A stretch of DNA of 64,000 bases from JAPOKJ01 sp031421635 (GTDB taxonomy: Bacteria; Pseudomonadota; Gammaproteobacteria; Burkholderiales; Burkholderiaceae_E), in assembly GCA_031421635.1 (NCBI GenBank), contig JANOPA010000007.1:11864-75863 (forward strand), in the 5' to 3' direction. Below are positions 1 through 8,868 of the stretch, in pieces; within the stretch, counting starts at the first letter, position 1; every line of letters starts with the position of its first letter. A program made the position numbers and the translations under genes. The notes below the pieces were generated by a model, which searched no databases, was not told the origin of the DNA, and saw only the letters and a program-made list of their open reading frames with translations.

Positions 1-60
1 CGCCGAATCATGCGATGTGGGCTTGATGGCCTCAGATTTTTCTTGGGAAGACGATGTCAT
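1..60 (-). CDS. N-terminus of an unidentified gene, cut by the window edge
   Basis: An ATG at 58-60 on the minus strand opens 20 codons without a stop up to the window edge. The peptide starts MTSSSQEKSE and is polar, with no recognisable domain. It lies about 50 bases downstream of aconitase in the same direction, so it may be the next gene of that transcription unit. No clear Shine-Dalgarno sequence was seen. The assignment rests only on an open frame and position; the product cannot be named from so short a piece. Confidence 0.4.
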   Translation of the reverse strand, partial: MTSSSQEKSEAIKPTSHDSA

Positions 61-107
61 GAGATTTCTTAAAGGGGCGTCTTGACTATAACTCAAAAAC
101 GTTGTTT

Positions 108-2813
108 TCAAGCAGCCATGAGCTCCCGTAGCACGTAGGGCAGGATACCTCCGTTCAAGAAGTAGTCAACTTCAATCGGAGTGTCGATTCTTGACAACAA
201 TTGAATACGGCGAGAACTGCCATCCAGAGCCTTGACCGTCAAAGTTATTTCTTGTTGTGGAGCCAAATCAGAGGGTGTTTCAACGTTGAAAATTTCGTCG
301 CCCCTGATGCCGAGCGATGGCCAAGAATCGCCCGGTTTAAATTGCAGGGGGAGAACCCCCATACCCACGAGATTCGAGCGATGGATGCGTTCAAAGCTGC
401 GCGCGATCACCGCCTTTACACCTAGCAGTTGGGTGCCTTTGGCCGCCCAATCTCGCGACGATCCGGTGCCATACTCTTCGCCGCCAAACACGACTGTGGG
501 CACCATTTGGGCTTGATAGCGCATGGCAGCATCGTAAATAAAGAGCTTTTCGCCGCTGGGCTGAAACAAGGTGAGCCCGCCTTCTTCTTGGGACCCATCC
601 GGACGCTTAGGTAGCATCAGGTTTTTGATCCGAACGTTGGCGAAGGTACCTCGCATCATAATTTCATGATGCCCCCGACGGGAACCATAAGAGTTAAAGT
701 CCGCCTTTGTGATGCCTTGTCTGATCAGCCATTGCCCCGCTGGACTCTGCTCCTGAATCGATCCGGCGGGCGATATATGGTCGGTCGTGATCGAGTCGCC
801 AAAGAGGCCCAGGGCGCGCGCCCCCAAGATCGGTGCAGAAGCGTTTAATGGGTTCATCTCAAAACCCTCAAAAAATGGAGGTTTCGCGATATAGCTTGAT
901 GCTGGCCAAGTATAAACTTGCCCTGACACGCCTTGAATGTTCTCCCAAAGCTTGCCGGGTTCGGTCTTTATTTTCTCATAGTTGGCCTTGAACCCTCGAC
1001 CATTCATCGCGTGTTTCATTAAGCGATGAATCTCTTCACTGCTCGGCCAAATGTCGCCGAGGAAAACGGCCTTGCCGCCGTTGCCGAGCCCGATCGGTTC
1101 AGTCATCAGATCCTTGGTTACGGTACCGGCTAAAGCGTAAGCCACCACAAGCGGTGGGGAGGCGAGGAAATTGGCCTTAAGGTTGGGATGGATGCGGGCC
1201 TCGAAATTGCGGTTTCCCGACAGCACGGCCGCACAAATCAGATCGTTCTCGATAATCGTGTCGTTAAGCGCCGGGGTGAGATCCCCGGCATTGCCAATGC
1301 AGGTTGTGCAGCCGTAGGCGGCCACATTGAATCCGAGTTTGGAGAGGTAGGGTAAGAGGCCTGCTTTTCCCAAATACTCGGTGACCATTCGCGAACCGGG
1401 AGCCAAGGAGGTTTTGATGTGTGGCCGGACCTTGAGTCCAGCCTCAACGGCTTTCTTAGCCAAAAGGCCCGCGGCCAGCATCACGCTTGGGTTCGAGGTA
1501 TTGGTGCATGAGGTGATTGCAGCGATCAGGATATCGCCATTTTTCACCAATATTCCGTCTGAATTGGTATAGGAAGTTCCGAATTTTTCCGGTGCTTGAT
1601 TAAAACCATTGTCCGCGGAGGAGGTGCTGAACAGGGTTTTGAATGCGCTCGAAAGGTGTGTGATTTCTATCCGGTCTTGCGGGCGCTTGGGACCCGCTAA
1701 TGAGGGGGTAACCGAGCCTAAGTCCAAGCTCACGACTTGGCTAAAATCGATCTCGTTAGACCTTGGCACACCATACATATTCTGTGCCTTGAAGTAGCCT
1801 GCGAAAGCGTCGATCTCGGACGAGCTACGGCCCGTGCCTTCAAAGTATTCAATGGTTTTGTCGTCGACGGGGAAAAAGCCCATGGTGGCCCCATATTCTG
1901 GAGCCATATTGGCGATGGTGGCACGATCCGGCAAGGGAAGAGTGGCCGTGCCCTCGCCAAAAAATTCGACAAATTTGCCGACGACTTTGTGTTTACGTAG
2001 CAGTTCAGTGACGGTCAGCACTAAATCGGTGGCGGTGCAGCCTTCACGCAAGTGCCCAGTGAGCTCGAATCCGACCACATCTGGCGTAAGCATATAGACC
2101 GGTTGGCCAAGCATCGCGGCCTCCGCTTCAATGCCACCGACTCCCCAACCAACGACGCCGATGCCATTGATCATGGTGGTGTGGCTATCTGTTCCCACCA
2201 AGGTGTCAGGGTAAAACACGTCGTCCTTGGTTTTGTGAACACCCCGCGCAAGATACTCAAGATTTACCTGATGAACAATTCCGAAGCCGGGTGGCACGAC
2301 GCCGAAAGTATCGAAAGCCTGCATGCCCCATTTCATAAATTGATAGCGCTCTTTGTTGCGGGAGAACTCCAATTTCATGTTCAAATCGAGCGAGTCTTTA
2401 GTGCCAAAATGATCGATCATGACGGAATGATCGACCACCAGATCGACTGGTACCAGTGGCTCAATCGATTTGGCATTTTTACCGAGGCTTGCCGCCACAT
2501 TACGCATTGCGGCGAGATCGGCTAAAAGCGGTACTCCAGTGAAATCCTGAAGTACCACGCGAGCAACAATAAAAGGTATCTCATCGATTCGGTGCGCTGT
2601 AGGTTCCCAGTTCGCGAGCTCGCGGACGTGCTCTTCGGTGACTTTCTTGCCGTCGAGATTGCGTAGCACCGCTTCCAATACGATACGAATCGAGATGGGC
2701 AAACGAGAAATTTTCGGGTAAGTCTTGGCAAGGGCTGGTAGGGAGTAGTACTTGGCCGATTTGCCCGATGCGAGCTTGAATGACTTAAGGGTATCGAGAT
2801 AGTTGTGACTCAC
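108..2813 (-). CDS. acnA: Aconitate hydratase, AcnA type
   Basis: Cytosolic [4Fe-4S] enzyme that interconverts citrate and isocitrate through cis-aconitate in the TCA cycle; some AcnA-type enzymes also act in the methylcitrate cycle. The 901-residue length is normal for the AcnA/IRP family. Cluster ligands are visible as ITSCTN (Cys436) and CTTC (Cys502, Cys505). The C-terminal swivel domain begins near the motif GDSITTDHISPAG. The start is GTG with AGGAG six bases upstream. It lies downstream of the prpC-prpB-mdh group in the same orientation, separated by two small envelope genes. Identification is by strong family resemblance throughout. The residues that separate citrate from 2-methylcitrate chemistry were not assessed. 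Confidence 0.96.
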   Translation of the reverse strand: MSHNYLDTLKSFKLASGKSAKYYSLPALAKTYPKISRLPISIRIVLEAVLRNLDGKKVTEEHVRELANWEPTAHRIDEIPFIVARVVLQDFTGVPLLADLAAMRNVAASLGKNAKSIEPLVPVDLVVDHSVMIDHFGTKDSLDLNMKLEFSRNKERYQFMKWGMQAFDTFGVVPPGFGIVHQVNLEYLARGVHKTKDDVFYPDTLVGTDSHTTMINGIGVVGWGVGGIEAEAAMLGQPVYMLTPDVVGFELTGHLREGCTATDLVLTVTELLRKHKVVGKFVEFFGEGTATLPLPDRATIANMAPEYGATMGFFPVDDKTIEYFEGTGRSSSEIDAFAGYFKAQNMYGVPRSNEIDFSQVVSLDLGSVTPSLAGPKRPQDRIEITHLSSAFKTLFSTSSADNGFNQAPEKFGTSYTNSDGILVKNGDILIAAITSCTNTSNPSVMLAAGLLAKKAVEAGLKVRPHIKTSLAPGSRMVTEYLGKAGLLPYLSKLGFNVAAYGCTTCIGNAGDLTPALNDTIIENDLICAAVLSGNRNFEARIHPNLKANFLASPPLVVAYALAGTVTKDLMTEPIGLGNGGKAVFLGDIWPSSEEIHRLMKHAMNGRGFKANYEKIKTEPGKLWENIQGVSGQVYTWPASSYIAKPPFFEGFEMNPLNASAPILGARALGLFGDSITTDHISPAGSIQEQSPAGQWLIRQGITKADFNSYGSRRGHHEIMMRGTFANVRIKNLMLPKRPDGSQEEGGLTLFQPSGEKLFIYDAAMRYQAQMVPTVVFGGEEYGTGSSRDWAAKGTQLLGVKAVIARSFERIHRSNLVGMGVLPLQFKPGDSWPSLGIRGDEIFNVETPSDLAPQQEITLTVKALDGSSRRIQLLSRIDTPIEVDYFLNGGILPYVLRELMAA

Positions 2814-2845
2814 GAGGAACTCCTAAGAAAAACTCAACTCTAATC

Positions 2846-3424
2846 CTATTTTTGCGCTTTGGGGTTACGGCGTTTTTTAGGCGGGCGGGGTTCGGGCTCG
2901 GGTTTGAACGTACCATCATGCATGTTCAGGGTACCCATGCCAGGTACTACCGAATCGCCAGGTTTTTGCCCGGCTAGGCAGGGTCCAAGATAGCGACCCT
3001 CTAGTGCGTCTTTGTCTTCTCGCTTCACGCCCCCGAGAGGTGGCTCGTAATTAACGTTGGTGTCGATGCGATAGAAGCCCTCGAAGTCCCCACTTGCGAT
3101 GCTACGACTGGTCACTACTCTTTTGCCTTCTTTACAAACCGATTCCGCCAACCAGGCTTCTCCAGCGCGTTTGAAGGAGCCAAACTTGCAACTACCCTTA
3201 TTCGCGGCGACTCGGTCCAGGGCGTGTTCGGCCTGGTCGGTTTTGTCGCCCACACAAAACTGCGTGGCCGGCATCCCTGTTGCCTGTAAGCCTACCGTTC
3301 TGAGTTCCCAAAGGCCTTCCTTGCGTTTGGGGAATTCCGTGTTGGCGAGGGTAGGTGCTGCGAGAGTGCTCAAAATCACTCCAAGTGCCAACCCAATCTT
3401 CAAACGAAAACTATTCACTTTCAT
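2846..3424 (-). CDS. DUF3617-type secreted protein
   Basis: A 192-residue protein with an N-terminal signal peptide (basic start, hydrophobic stretch, likely cleavage after APTLA near residue 27). The mature part has the pattern of DUF3617 proteins: an early GLWE motif, several spaced cysteines (FCVGD, GSCKF, SVCKE, GPCLA) and a basic, proline-rich tail (PEPEPRPPKKRR). The four cysteines could form disulfides in the periplasm. Function is unknown for the family. It lies 32 bases upstream of acnA in the same direction. No good ribosome site precedes the ATG at 3424, so the start is less certain than the frame. Confidence 0.75.
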   Translation of the reverse strand: MKVNSFRLKIGLALGVILSTLAAPTLANTEFPKRKEGLWELRTVGLQATGMPATQFCVGDKTDQAEHALDRVAANKGSCKFGSFKRAGEAWLAESVCKEGKRVVTSRSIASGDFEGFYRIDTNVNYEPPLGGVKREDKDALEGRYLGPCLAGQKPGDSVVPGMGTLNMHDGTFKPEPEPRPPKKRRNPKAQK

Positions 3425-3476
3425 CGATTGAATGTGCCCTGAATTTTGCTAGTCTTTGCTGGTCAATGACCTTTGG

Positions 3477-4061
3477 TCAAAGCTTGCATTCATTGGCGAG
3501 CATTTGGCCTCGCTTAGTGTCGAGAATGAAGGCCTTGGCTGATATGACCACCCAGGCGAGCCCAGCTTTGCTGTCTTCGAACCTCTTGGCTCCGCTTTGT
3601 GTCGGAACAGAATGTAGGTTGACATCCTTTCCGTTCCAATTCACTTGGACCCCCGAACCGTCACTTGCGACTCGCTTAACCAGGACTCGTTTTCCAAGTT
3701 CGCAGCGATGTAGGCCAGAATTGACAACAATGGCCTTAAGCTCGGGTTCTGTGTCTGGGGCTTTCGGAGTGACCGTCGGGGCCGGGGCGTTCGCCACGGG
3801 TGCTCGCGCCACCGGTGCGGGGGTGCTGGCACGTGGCGGCGGAGCCGGCGTGGGTGCGGGGACCGCTATCGGAGCTGGCGCTGATTTGTCCATGGCCCCA
3901 GTCTCAATTGGCTTCATCGGCGGCGGAGCGCTTTCCGAGTTACCCCGACTAGTCGTATTGCAGGCTGCCAGCATACTCGCCAAGGCGAGACCAGCGGCGG
4001 CCTTGAATAGGGTGTTAGTACGTTGAGTGCAGCGAATCGTTGTTGTCGATGGGCTAAGCAT
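3477..4061 (-). CDS. Putative lipoprotein with a proline-rich linker
   Basis: A 194-residue protein with a hydrophobic N-terminal segment ending in a lipobox (LAAC, near residue 34), so probably an outer-membrane lipoprotein. A linker of about 70 residues rich in Pro and Ala follows. The C-terminal domain of about 85 residues has two cysteines (HRCELGK and NECKL) that could form a disulfide. The size and cysteine placement recall MliC-type lysozyme inhibitors, but the resemblance is weak and this is only a suggestion. The ATG at 4061 is preceded by AGGAG at suitable spacing. It is transcribed toward the DUF3617 gene and acnA. Confidence 0.7.
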   Translation of the reverse strand: MLSPSTTTIRCTQRTNTLFKAAAGLALASMLAACNTTSRGNSESAPPPMKPIETGAMDKSAPAPIAVPAPTPAPPPRASTPAPVARAPVANAPAPTVTPKAPDTEPELKAIVVNSGLHRCELGKRVLVKRVASDGSGVQVNWNGKDVNLHSVPTQSGAKRFEDSKAGLAWVVISAKAFILDTKRGQMLANECKL

Positions 4062-4196
4062 GTCCGGATCTCCTAGTTCAAATGTGCCGGGATGATCTCA
4101 CGACCAGAACACGAGGGATCACGGATTGGCTTTTTTTGGGCGAAAGGAGCCGTTTTTCCGACAAGCGGCTGCTTTGCCATTCGTCCAAGGAACTAA

Positions 4197-5366
4197 TTAC
4201 TTGCGCTTTCCGAGCGGAACAAATTTTAAGTTCTCGGGGCCGGTGTAATTTCCACTCGGACGAATAATCTTGTTATCGATGCGTTGTTCGATCACGTGAG
4301 CTGCCCAACCGGAGGTACGTGAAATCACAAAAAGTGGTGTGAACATCGCCGTCGGTACGCCCATCATGTGATAACTCACTGCGGAGAACCAATCGAGATT
4401 AGGGAACATTTTTTTGACATCCCACATCACTGTTTCGAGTCGATCCGCGATGTTAAACATCTTAAGATCGCCAGCTTCTTTAGAAAGGCTCTTGGCAACC
4501 CGCTTGATCACAACATTGCGCGGATCGCTAATCGTGTACACCGGATGCCCGAAACCAATAATGACTTCTTTGGCCTCTACCCGTTTGCGAATATCGGCCT
4601 CAGCCTCATCGACGTTGTCGTAACGCTTCTGAATCTCAAACGCCATTTCATTGGCGCCACCATGCTTTGGACCGCGCAAGGCTCCAATACCGGCAGTGAT
4701 GGCTGAAAACATATCAGAGCCCGTGCCTGCAACGACGCGGCAAGCAAATGTTGATGCATTAAATTCGTGTTCAGCATAAAGCACTAAGGAAGTGTTCATC
4801 GCTTTCACCCAAGAAGCCGGGGCTGGTTTTCCGTGCAACAGGTGCAGGAAATGTGCCCCAATGGAGTCGTCGTCGGTGTCGACCTCAATGCGTTTGCCAT
4901 TCATCGCAAAGTGATACCAGTAGAGCAGCATCGAGCCTAGGCTGGCCATCAGGCGATCCGCAATATCACGCGCGCCGGGCATGTTGTGATCGTCCTTTTC
5001 GGGAAGCAAGCAACCCAATACAGACACACCCGTGCGCATCACGTCCATGGGGTGCGAAGAAGCAGGTAGCGCTTCGAGGGCCGTTTTCAAATCGGCAGGC
5101 AGGCCGCGCAGGGCCTTGAGCTTGGCCTTGTAGCCTTTGAGTTCGGCGACATTCGGTAACTTGCCGTGAACTAACAAGTAGGCGATCTCTTCAAATTCCG
5201 CGGACTCAGCGATATCGAGAATGTCGTAGCCTCGGTAGTGCAGGTCGTTTCCACTGCGGCCCACGGTGCAAAGGGCAGTATTACCTGCGGTAACGCCAGA
5301 CAAAGCGACGGATTTTTTGGGTTTGAAAGTCACGCTAGCTTGACCTTCAGGAGCTTTTTGGGACAT
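4197..5366 (-). CDS. prpC: 2-methylcitrate synthase
   Basis: Condenses propionyl-CoA with oxaloacetate to 2-methylcitrate, the first step of the methylcitrate cycle; cytosolic. The 389-residue protein is in the short citrate-synthase-like class, with catalytic-region motifs HGGANEMA and GFGHPVY and an RTSGWAAHV segment near the C-terminus. The frame opens further upstream, but the ATG at 5366 is chosen because AGAGGAAA lies just before it; the earlier start would run into prpB. It follows prpB by 13 bases, so the two are almost certainly co-transcribed. A second, longer citrate synthase (12283-13590) serves as the TCA enzyme, which supports the methylcitrate assignment here. Confidence 0.93.
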   Translation of the reverse strand: MSQKAPEGQASVTFKPKKSVALSGVTAGNTALCTVGRSGNDLHYRGYDILDIAESAEFEEIAYLLVHGKLPNVAELKGYKAKLKALRGLPADLKTALEALPASSHPMDVMRTGVSVLGCLLPEKDDHNMPGARDIADRLMASLGSMLLYWYHFAMNGKRIEVDTDDDSIGAHFLHLLHGKPAPASWVKAMNTSLVLYAEHEFNASTFACRVVAGTGSDMFSAITAGIGALRGPKHGGANEMAFEIQKRYDNVDEAEADIRKRVEAKEVIIGFGHPVYTISDPRNVVIKRVAKSLSKEAGDLKMFNIADRLETVMWDVKKMFPNLDWFSAVSYHMMGVPTAMFTPLFVISRTSGWAAHVIEQRIDNKIIRPSGNYTGPENLKFVPLGKRK

Positions 5367-5379
5367 TACAATTTCCTCT

Positions 5380-6252
5380 TTATTTATTTGCAAATAAGGC
5401 ATCTAATTTGTTTTCGAAGTCCCAATATCCGATGCTATCGTAGAGTTCTTTTCGAGTTTGCATATTGGCCACAACGTTTTTCTGCGTGCCATCTTTGCGT
5501 AGAGCGCCATAGACGTTTTCAGCCGCCTTGTTGGCCGCGCGAAAAGCCGACAAGGGGTAGAGCACCATGGCCACGCCGGTTGGGGTTAATTCTTCGACGC
5601 TGAACAAGGGGGTCGCGCCAAATTCGGTAATGTTGGCCAGGCAGGGCACTTTCACCGCATCGACAAATTGTCGATACATCGAGAGTTCTGTGATCGCTTC
5701 CGGAAAAATGCCATCCGCGCCGGCCTCTTTACAGGCAATCGCGCGCTCGATGGAGGCTTCCAAGCCCTCGACCGCGAGCGCGTCTGTGCGTGCCATGATG
5801 AAGAAGCTGGCATCCGTGCGAGCATCCACGGCCGCTTTGATCCGATCAACCATTTCTTGCTTCGAGACGATCTCTTTATTAGGGCGGTGACCACAACGTT
5901 TGGCGCCGACTTGGTCCTCAATGTGCATGGCTGCCGCACCAGCCTTGATCAAGGAACGTGTTGTGCGCGCCACATTAAACGCCGAAGAGCCAAAACCAGT
6001 GTCGACGTCGACGAGCAAGGGAAGGTCGACGACATCGGTGATGCGCCGTACGTCGATTAAAACATCTTCCAGCCCAGAGATGCCTAGGTCGGGTAAACCT
6101 AGTGACCCTGCGGCAACGCCTCCGCCGGAGAGGTAAATGGCTTTGAAGCCGGCATGCTTGGCAAGGTGGGCGTGATTGGCATTAATCGTACCGGGAATTT
6201 GCAAAGGTTGCTCGGCTGCAAGGGCCTGACGAAAGCGCTGTCCTGGAGTCAT
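5380..6252 (-). CDS. prpB: Methylisocitrate lyase
   Basis: Cleaves 2-methylisocitrate to succinate and pyruvate, the last step of the methylcitrate cycle; cytosolic Mg-dependent enzyme of the isocitrate lyase/PEP mutase superfamily. The 290 residues show the superfamily signature KRCGHRPNK near residue 118 and the metal-binding DVDTGFG near residue 81. An AGGAC ribosome site lies a few bases before the ATG. It lies between mdh (12 bases upstream) and prpC (13 bases downstream), forming a tight mdh-prpB-prpC unit. The products pyruvate and succinate feed directly into the TCA enzymes encoded around it. Confidence 0.95.
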   Translation of the reverse strand: MTPGQRFRQALAAEQPLQIPGTINANHAHLAKHAGFKAIYLSGGGVAAGSLGLPDLGISGLEDVLIDVRRITDVVDLPLLVDVDTGFGSSAFNVARTTRSLIKAGAAAMHIEDQVGAKRCGHRPNKEIVSKQEMVDRIKAAVDARTDASFFIMARTDALAVEGLEASIERAIACKEAGADGIFPEAITELSMYRQFVDAVKVPCLANITEFGATPLFSVEELTPTGVAMVLYPLSAFRAANKAAENVYGALRKDGTQKNVVANMQTRKELYDSIGYWDFENKLDALFANK

Positions 6253-6264
6253 TTGTTGTCCTAT

Positions 6265-7248
6265 TTAAGCTAAAAGATGAGCGACGCCGTCGCGCTCTTC
6301 GAGAAGTTCTTTGAGCGTGATGTCGATTTTGCCGCGCGAGTAAGCATCAATCTCGAGGCCTTCAACTAACTTGTACTCGCCATTGGCACAGGTCACCGGG
6401 TAGCCAAACATCACGTCTTTTGGAATGCCATAAGCCCCATCCGATGGGATGCCCATGGTCACCCACTTGCCGTTGGAGCCGAGTACCCAGTCGTGCATGT
6501 GATCAATGGCCGCGTTCGCCGCCGATGCTGCTGAGGAAAGCCCTCGAGCTTCGATGATGGCCGCTCCGCGCTTGCCTACAGTCGGCAAAAAGACGTCGTT
6601 GTTCCAGACCTCGTCGTTGATCATGGCTTTGACAGATTGACCGCCAATGGTTGCGAAACGATAGTCCGCATACATGGTCGGAGAATGATTTCCCCAAACG
6701 GCCAATTTCTCAATTTGATCGACGGCTTTGCCTGTTTTTGCCGCGATTTGCGATAGCGCGCGGTTGTGATCCAGGCGCAACATGGCCGTAAAGTTTTTCT
6801 TGGGCAGGTTAGGTGCGGACTTCATTGCAATATAAGCATTGGTGTTGGCCGGATTGCCGACCACCAAGATTTTGCAATCGCGCGATGCGCTTTCGTCCAA
6901 GGCGCGGCCCTGCACAGTGAAGATGGCGCCATTGGCTTCCAAAAGGTCTTTGCGCTCCATACCCTTGCTGCGTGGGCGTGCACCGACCAGCACTGCGCAG
7001 TCTGCGTCCTTAAAGGCAAGCTTTGGATCATCGGTAATCACTACGCCAGCGAGCAGGGGGAAAGCACAGTCTTCGAGCTCCATCACAACACCTTTGACGG
7101 CAGGAAGCGCGGCCGTGATGTCCAGTAATTGGAGAATCACGGGCTGGTCTTTGCCCAGCATATCGCCGTTAGCAATGCGAAATAGAAGGCTGTAGCCGAT
7201 TTGACCCGCTGCGCCAGTGATGGCGACACGTTTAACAGGTTTGCTCAT
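6265..7248 (-). CDS. mdh: Malate dehydrogenase
   Basis: NAD-dependent oxidation of malate to oxaloacetate, which supplies both citrate synthases. The 327 residues match the long MDH type common in betaproteobacteria. Visible are the Rossmann motif GAAGQIGYS at the N-terminus, the substrate-binding segment with GARPRSKGMERKDLL, the NPANTNAYI motif, and the catalytic histidine in WGNHSPTMYADY. The start ATG at 7248 has AGGAATC upstream. It is the first gene of the leftward unit and diverges from the GntR regulator, with a palindromic operator candidate in between. Confidence 0.96.
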   Translation of the reverse strand: MSKPVKRVAITGAAGQIGYSLLFRIANGDMLGKDQPVILQLLDITAALPAVKGVVMELEDCAFPLLAGVVITDDPKLAFKDADCAVLVGARPRSKGMERKDLLEANGAIFTVQGRALDESASRDCKILVVGNPANTNAYIAMKSAPNLPKKNFTAMLRLDHNRALSQIAAKTGKAVDQIEKLAVWGNHSPTMYADYRFATIGGQSVKAMINDEVWNNDVFLPTVGKRGAAIIEARGLSSAASAANAAIDHMHDWVLGSNGKWVTMGIPSDGAYGIPKDVMFGYPVTCANGEYKLVEGLEIDAYSRGKIDITLKELLEERDGVAHLLA

Positions 7249-7456
7249 TTGAGATTCCTAATAGATGAAGGTTTAGAGTTTGAAAAGCTGGCCCATAGCC
7301 GATGGCGCTGGATTCAAAGAGTCTGGTTGCCGGTCGCGATGAACATAACCCGAAATTGTAAGCTAGAAGTAGGGAACCATTGATTAGGCGTCGGTCCGCG
7401 CATGGCGGGACTTAATCGGTGCTTCAATAGTCTAGCCAGCAGGCGTCGTCTCGTCA

Positions 7457-7481
7457 ATGTCTTATATCTTATATAAGACAT
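7457..7481. promoter_or_regulatory. Perfect palindrome, probable GntR operator
   Basis: The 283-bp gap between divergent mdh and gntR contains ATGTCTTATAT, a 3-base spacer, and its exact reverse complement ATATAAGACAT. This 25-bp symmetric site has the size and AT-rich dyad form expected of a GntR-family dimer. It lies about 50 bases before the regulator's ATG and about 210 bases before that of mdh, so the protein could control itself and the mdh-prpB-prpC unit. No second full copy was noticed before sdhC or acnA. The rest of the gap shows nothing else clear. Confidence 0.7.
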
Positions 7482-7531
7482 TAAATCTGGACAAATCGGG
7501 CTGAATGTGGTTCAATTTGGCTAGGGAAATC

Positions 7532-8263
7532 ATGGAAAAAACTGTCTTTCAGCCCCTGTATCGCCAAGCAGAGCTCTTGTTAACGCAGGCGCTTATCGCT
7601 GGAGAATGGCCGCCGGGCGGATTAATTCCAAGTGAGCCTGAGCTAGCCATTCGTTTCGGCGTCAGTCAAGGAACGATCCGTAAAGCTATTGAAGCATTGC
7701 GTGCCGACAAGCTCTTGGTTCGACGCCAGGGGCGAGGAACCTACGTCGCGACTCACCGTGAAGAGGCTGCCCAGTTTCGCTTCTTGAAACTGCAGCCTGA
7801 TAATCGCCCACCCTTTGGTTTGCGAAGCCAATATTTGGATTGCCTGCGTCTGAAGTGCCCGCCGGATATTGCTGTTGCGCTCGACTTGCCCGCCAACGCT
7901 TCAATTGTTCGAATTCGCCGAGTACTGTTGGAAAAGGATGTCGTCCGAGAAAAAGCCCTGGTATTTGAGGAAATTAATCTCCCCGCTACACGCTTTAGAG
8001 GCTTGTCCGCTGAGCGATTGTCTGCATATCAAGGCCCCTTGTATGGATTGTTTGAAACTGAATTTGGGGTTCGCATGGTGGCAGGTGAAGAGCGCCTGAA
8101 GGCGGTGATTGGGCCGAAGGAGGTCTGTTCCGCTCTTGAGCTAGCGGACGGGACCCCCTTGCTTTTTGTGGATCGCCTGACTCTAACCTATGACCACAAG
8201 CCCGTTGAAGTGAGGCGTGGTTACTATTTAAGCGAGGGCTATCACTACGTATCGAAACTTTGA
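7532..8263 (+). CDS. GntR-family (HutC/UTRA) transcriptional regulator
   Basis: DNA-binding repressor or activator with an N-terminal winged helix (about residues 8-70; motifs IPSEPELAIRFGVSQGTIRKA and RRQGRGTYVA) and a C-terminal UTRA ligand domain (about residues 90-243). The ATG at 7532 is preferred to one 27 bases upstream because AGGGAAA lies immediately before it. It sits between the mdh-prpB-prpC and sdh-gltA-suc gene groups, so an effector such as a TCA or methylcitrate intermediate is plausible, but the ligand cannot be read from the sequence. The dyad at 7457-7481 is the likely binding site. Confidence 0.88.
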   Translation: MEKTVFQPLYRQAELLLTQALIAGEWPPGGLIPSEPELAIRFGVSQGTIRKAIEALRADKLLVRRQGRGTYVATHREEAAQFRFLKLQPDNRPPFGLRSQYLDCLRLKCPPDIAVALDLPANASIVRIRRVLLEKDVVREKALVFEEINLPATRFRGLSAERLSAYQGPLYGLFETEFGVRMVAGEERLKAVIGPKEVCSALELADGTPLLFVDRLTLTYDHKPVEVRRGYYLSEGYHYVSKL

Positions 8264-8454
8264 CTGCAGACCCGATGAATGTTTTTTAAAATTTTTAGTT
8301 GGTGCCCTGGTTTCATCGACTTTGTCTCGATGTCCCGATTTTTGAATCAGGCTTGGGAAGAAAAAATCGCGATGAATGCGATAATCCGAAAGTTCCTACA
8401 TTTTTGTTGTTTTTCGCTGGTCCCACCCCAAATTTACCCCCCGGAGATTCTTCC

Positions 8455-8868
8455 ATGCCTCAGTTGACGGGCAAAAAACGCCCGCAGTTCACCAATATTC
8501 ACGTCGCACAGATCATTGGTTATCGACTGCCCTTGGCGGGCATTGTGTCTATCTTGCATCGCATTAGTGGCGCGCTATTGTTTTTAATTGGCCTGCCCTT
8601 CCTGCTCTATCTTTTCGACAACAGTCTAAGTTCGGAGATGAGCTATGAAACCTACCGTGGAGTAGTTTCGCATTGGTTTGCAAAGCTTGTCTTACTGGTC
8701 TTGGTGTGGGGCTATCTCCATCATTTTTGCGCCGGTGTTCGTTACCTCCTTCTCGATCTCCACATTGGGCTAGAAAAACAGCAGTCACATAACAGTGCAG
8801 TTTCGGTCATGGTGGTTGCCCTAGCGTTGACCTTCCTGATCGGCTTGAAAATTTTTGGGGTGTTTTAA
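8455..8868 (+). CDS. sdhC: Succinate dehydrogenase cytochrome b556 subunit
   Basis: Membrane anchor of respiratory complex II; with SdhD it binds heme b and ubiquinone. The 137 residues contain three hydrophobic helices (around residues 25-50, 70-92 and 113-135), an early RLPLAGIVSILHRISG segment typical of SdhC, and the heme-region motif HHFCAGVR. The frame is open farther upstream, but the ATG at 8455 follows GGAG at good spacing and gives the standard length. The stop is directly followed by sdhD. The 190 bases between gntR and this start probably hold the sdh promoter, though no convincing boxes were picked out. Confidence 0.93.
   Translation: MPQLTGKKRPQFTNIHVAQIIGYRLPLAGIVSILHRISGALLFLIGLPFLLYLFDNSLSSEMSYETYRGVVSHWFAKLVLLVLVWGYLHHFCAGVRYLLLDLHIGLEKQQSHNSAVSVMVVALALTFLIGLKIFGVF

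Noticed and set aside
1730..2525. Several plus-strand open frames of 80-157 codons opposite acnA
   Set aside because: They lie wholly inside a clearly coding aconitase gene, have no recognisable domains and no ribosome sites. They are mirror frames of a codon-biased gene.
3355..4026. A 223-codon plus-strand frame across two small envelope genes
   Set aside because: It lies antisense to the DUF3617 and lipoprotein genes, and its Ala/Gly-rich part mirrors the Pro/Ala linker of the lipoprotein. No supporting features.
4197..5366. Calling this gene the main citrate synthase gltA
   Set aside because: It is shorter, follows prpB directly, and a full-length type II citrate synthase is present at 12283-13590, so methylcitrate synthase fits better.
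7249..7383. A 60-codon plus-strand frame over the mdh start
   Set aside because: It overlaps the mdh N-terminus in antisense, and its composition is that of a control region.
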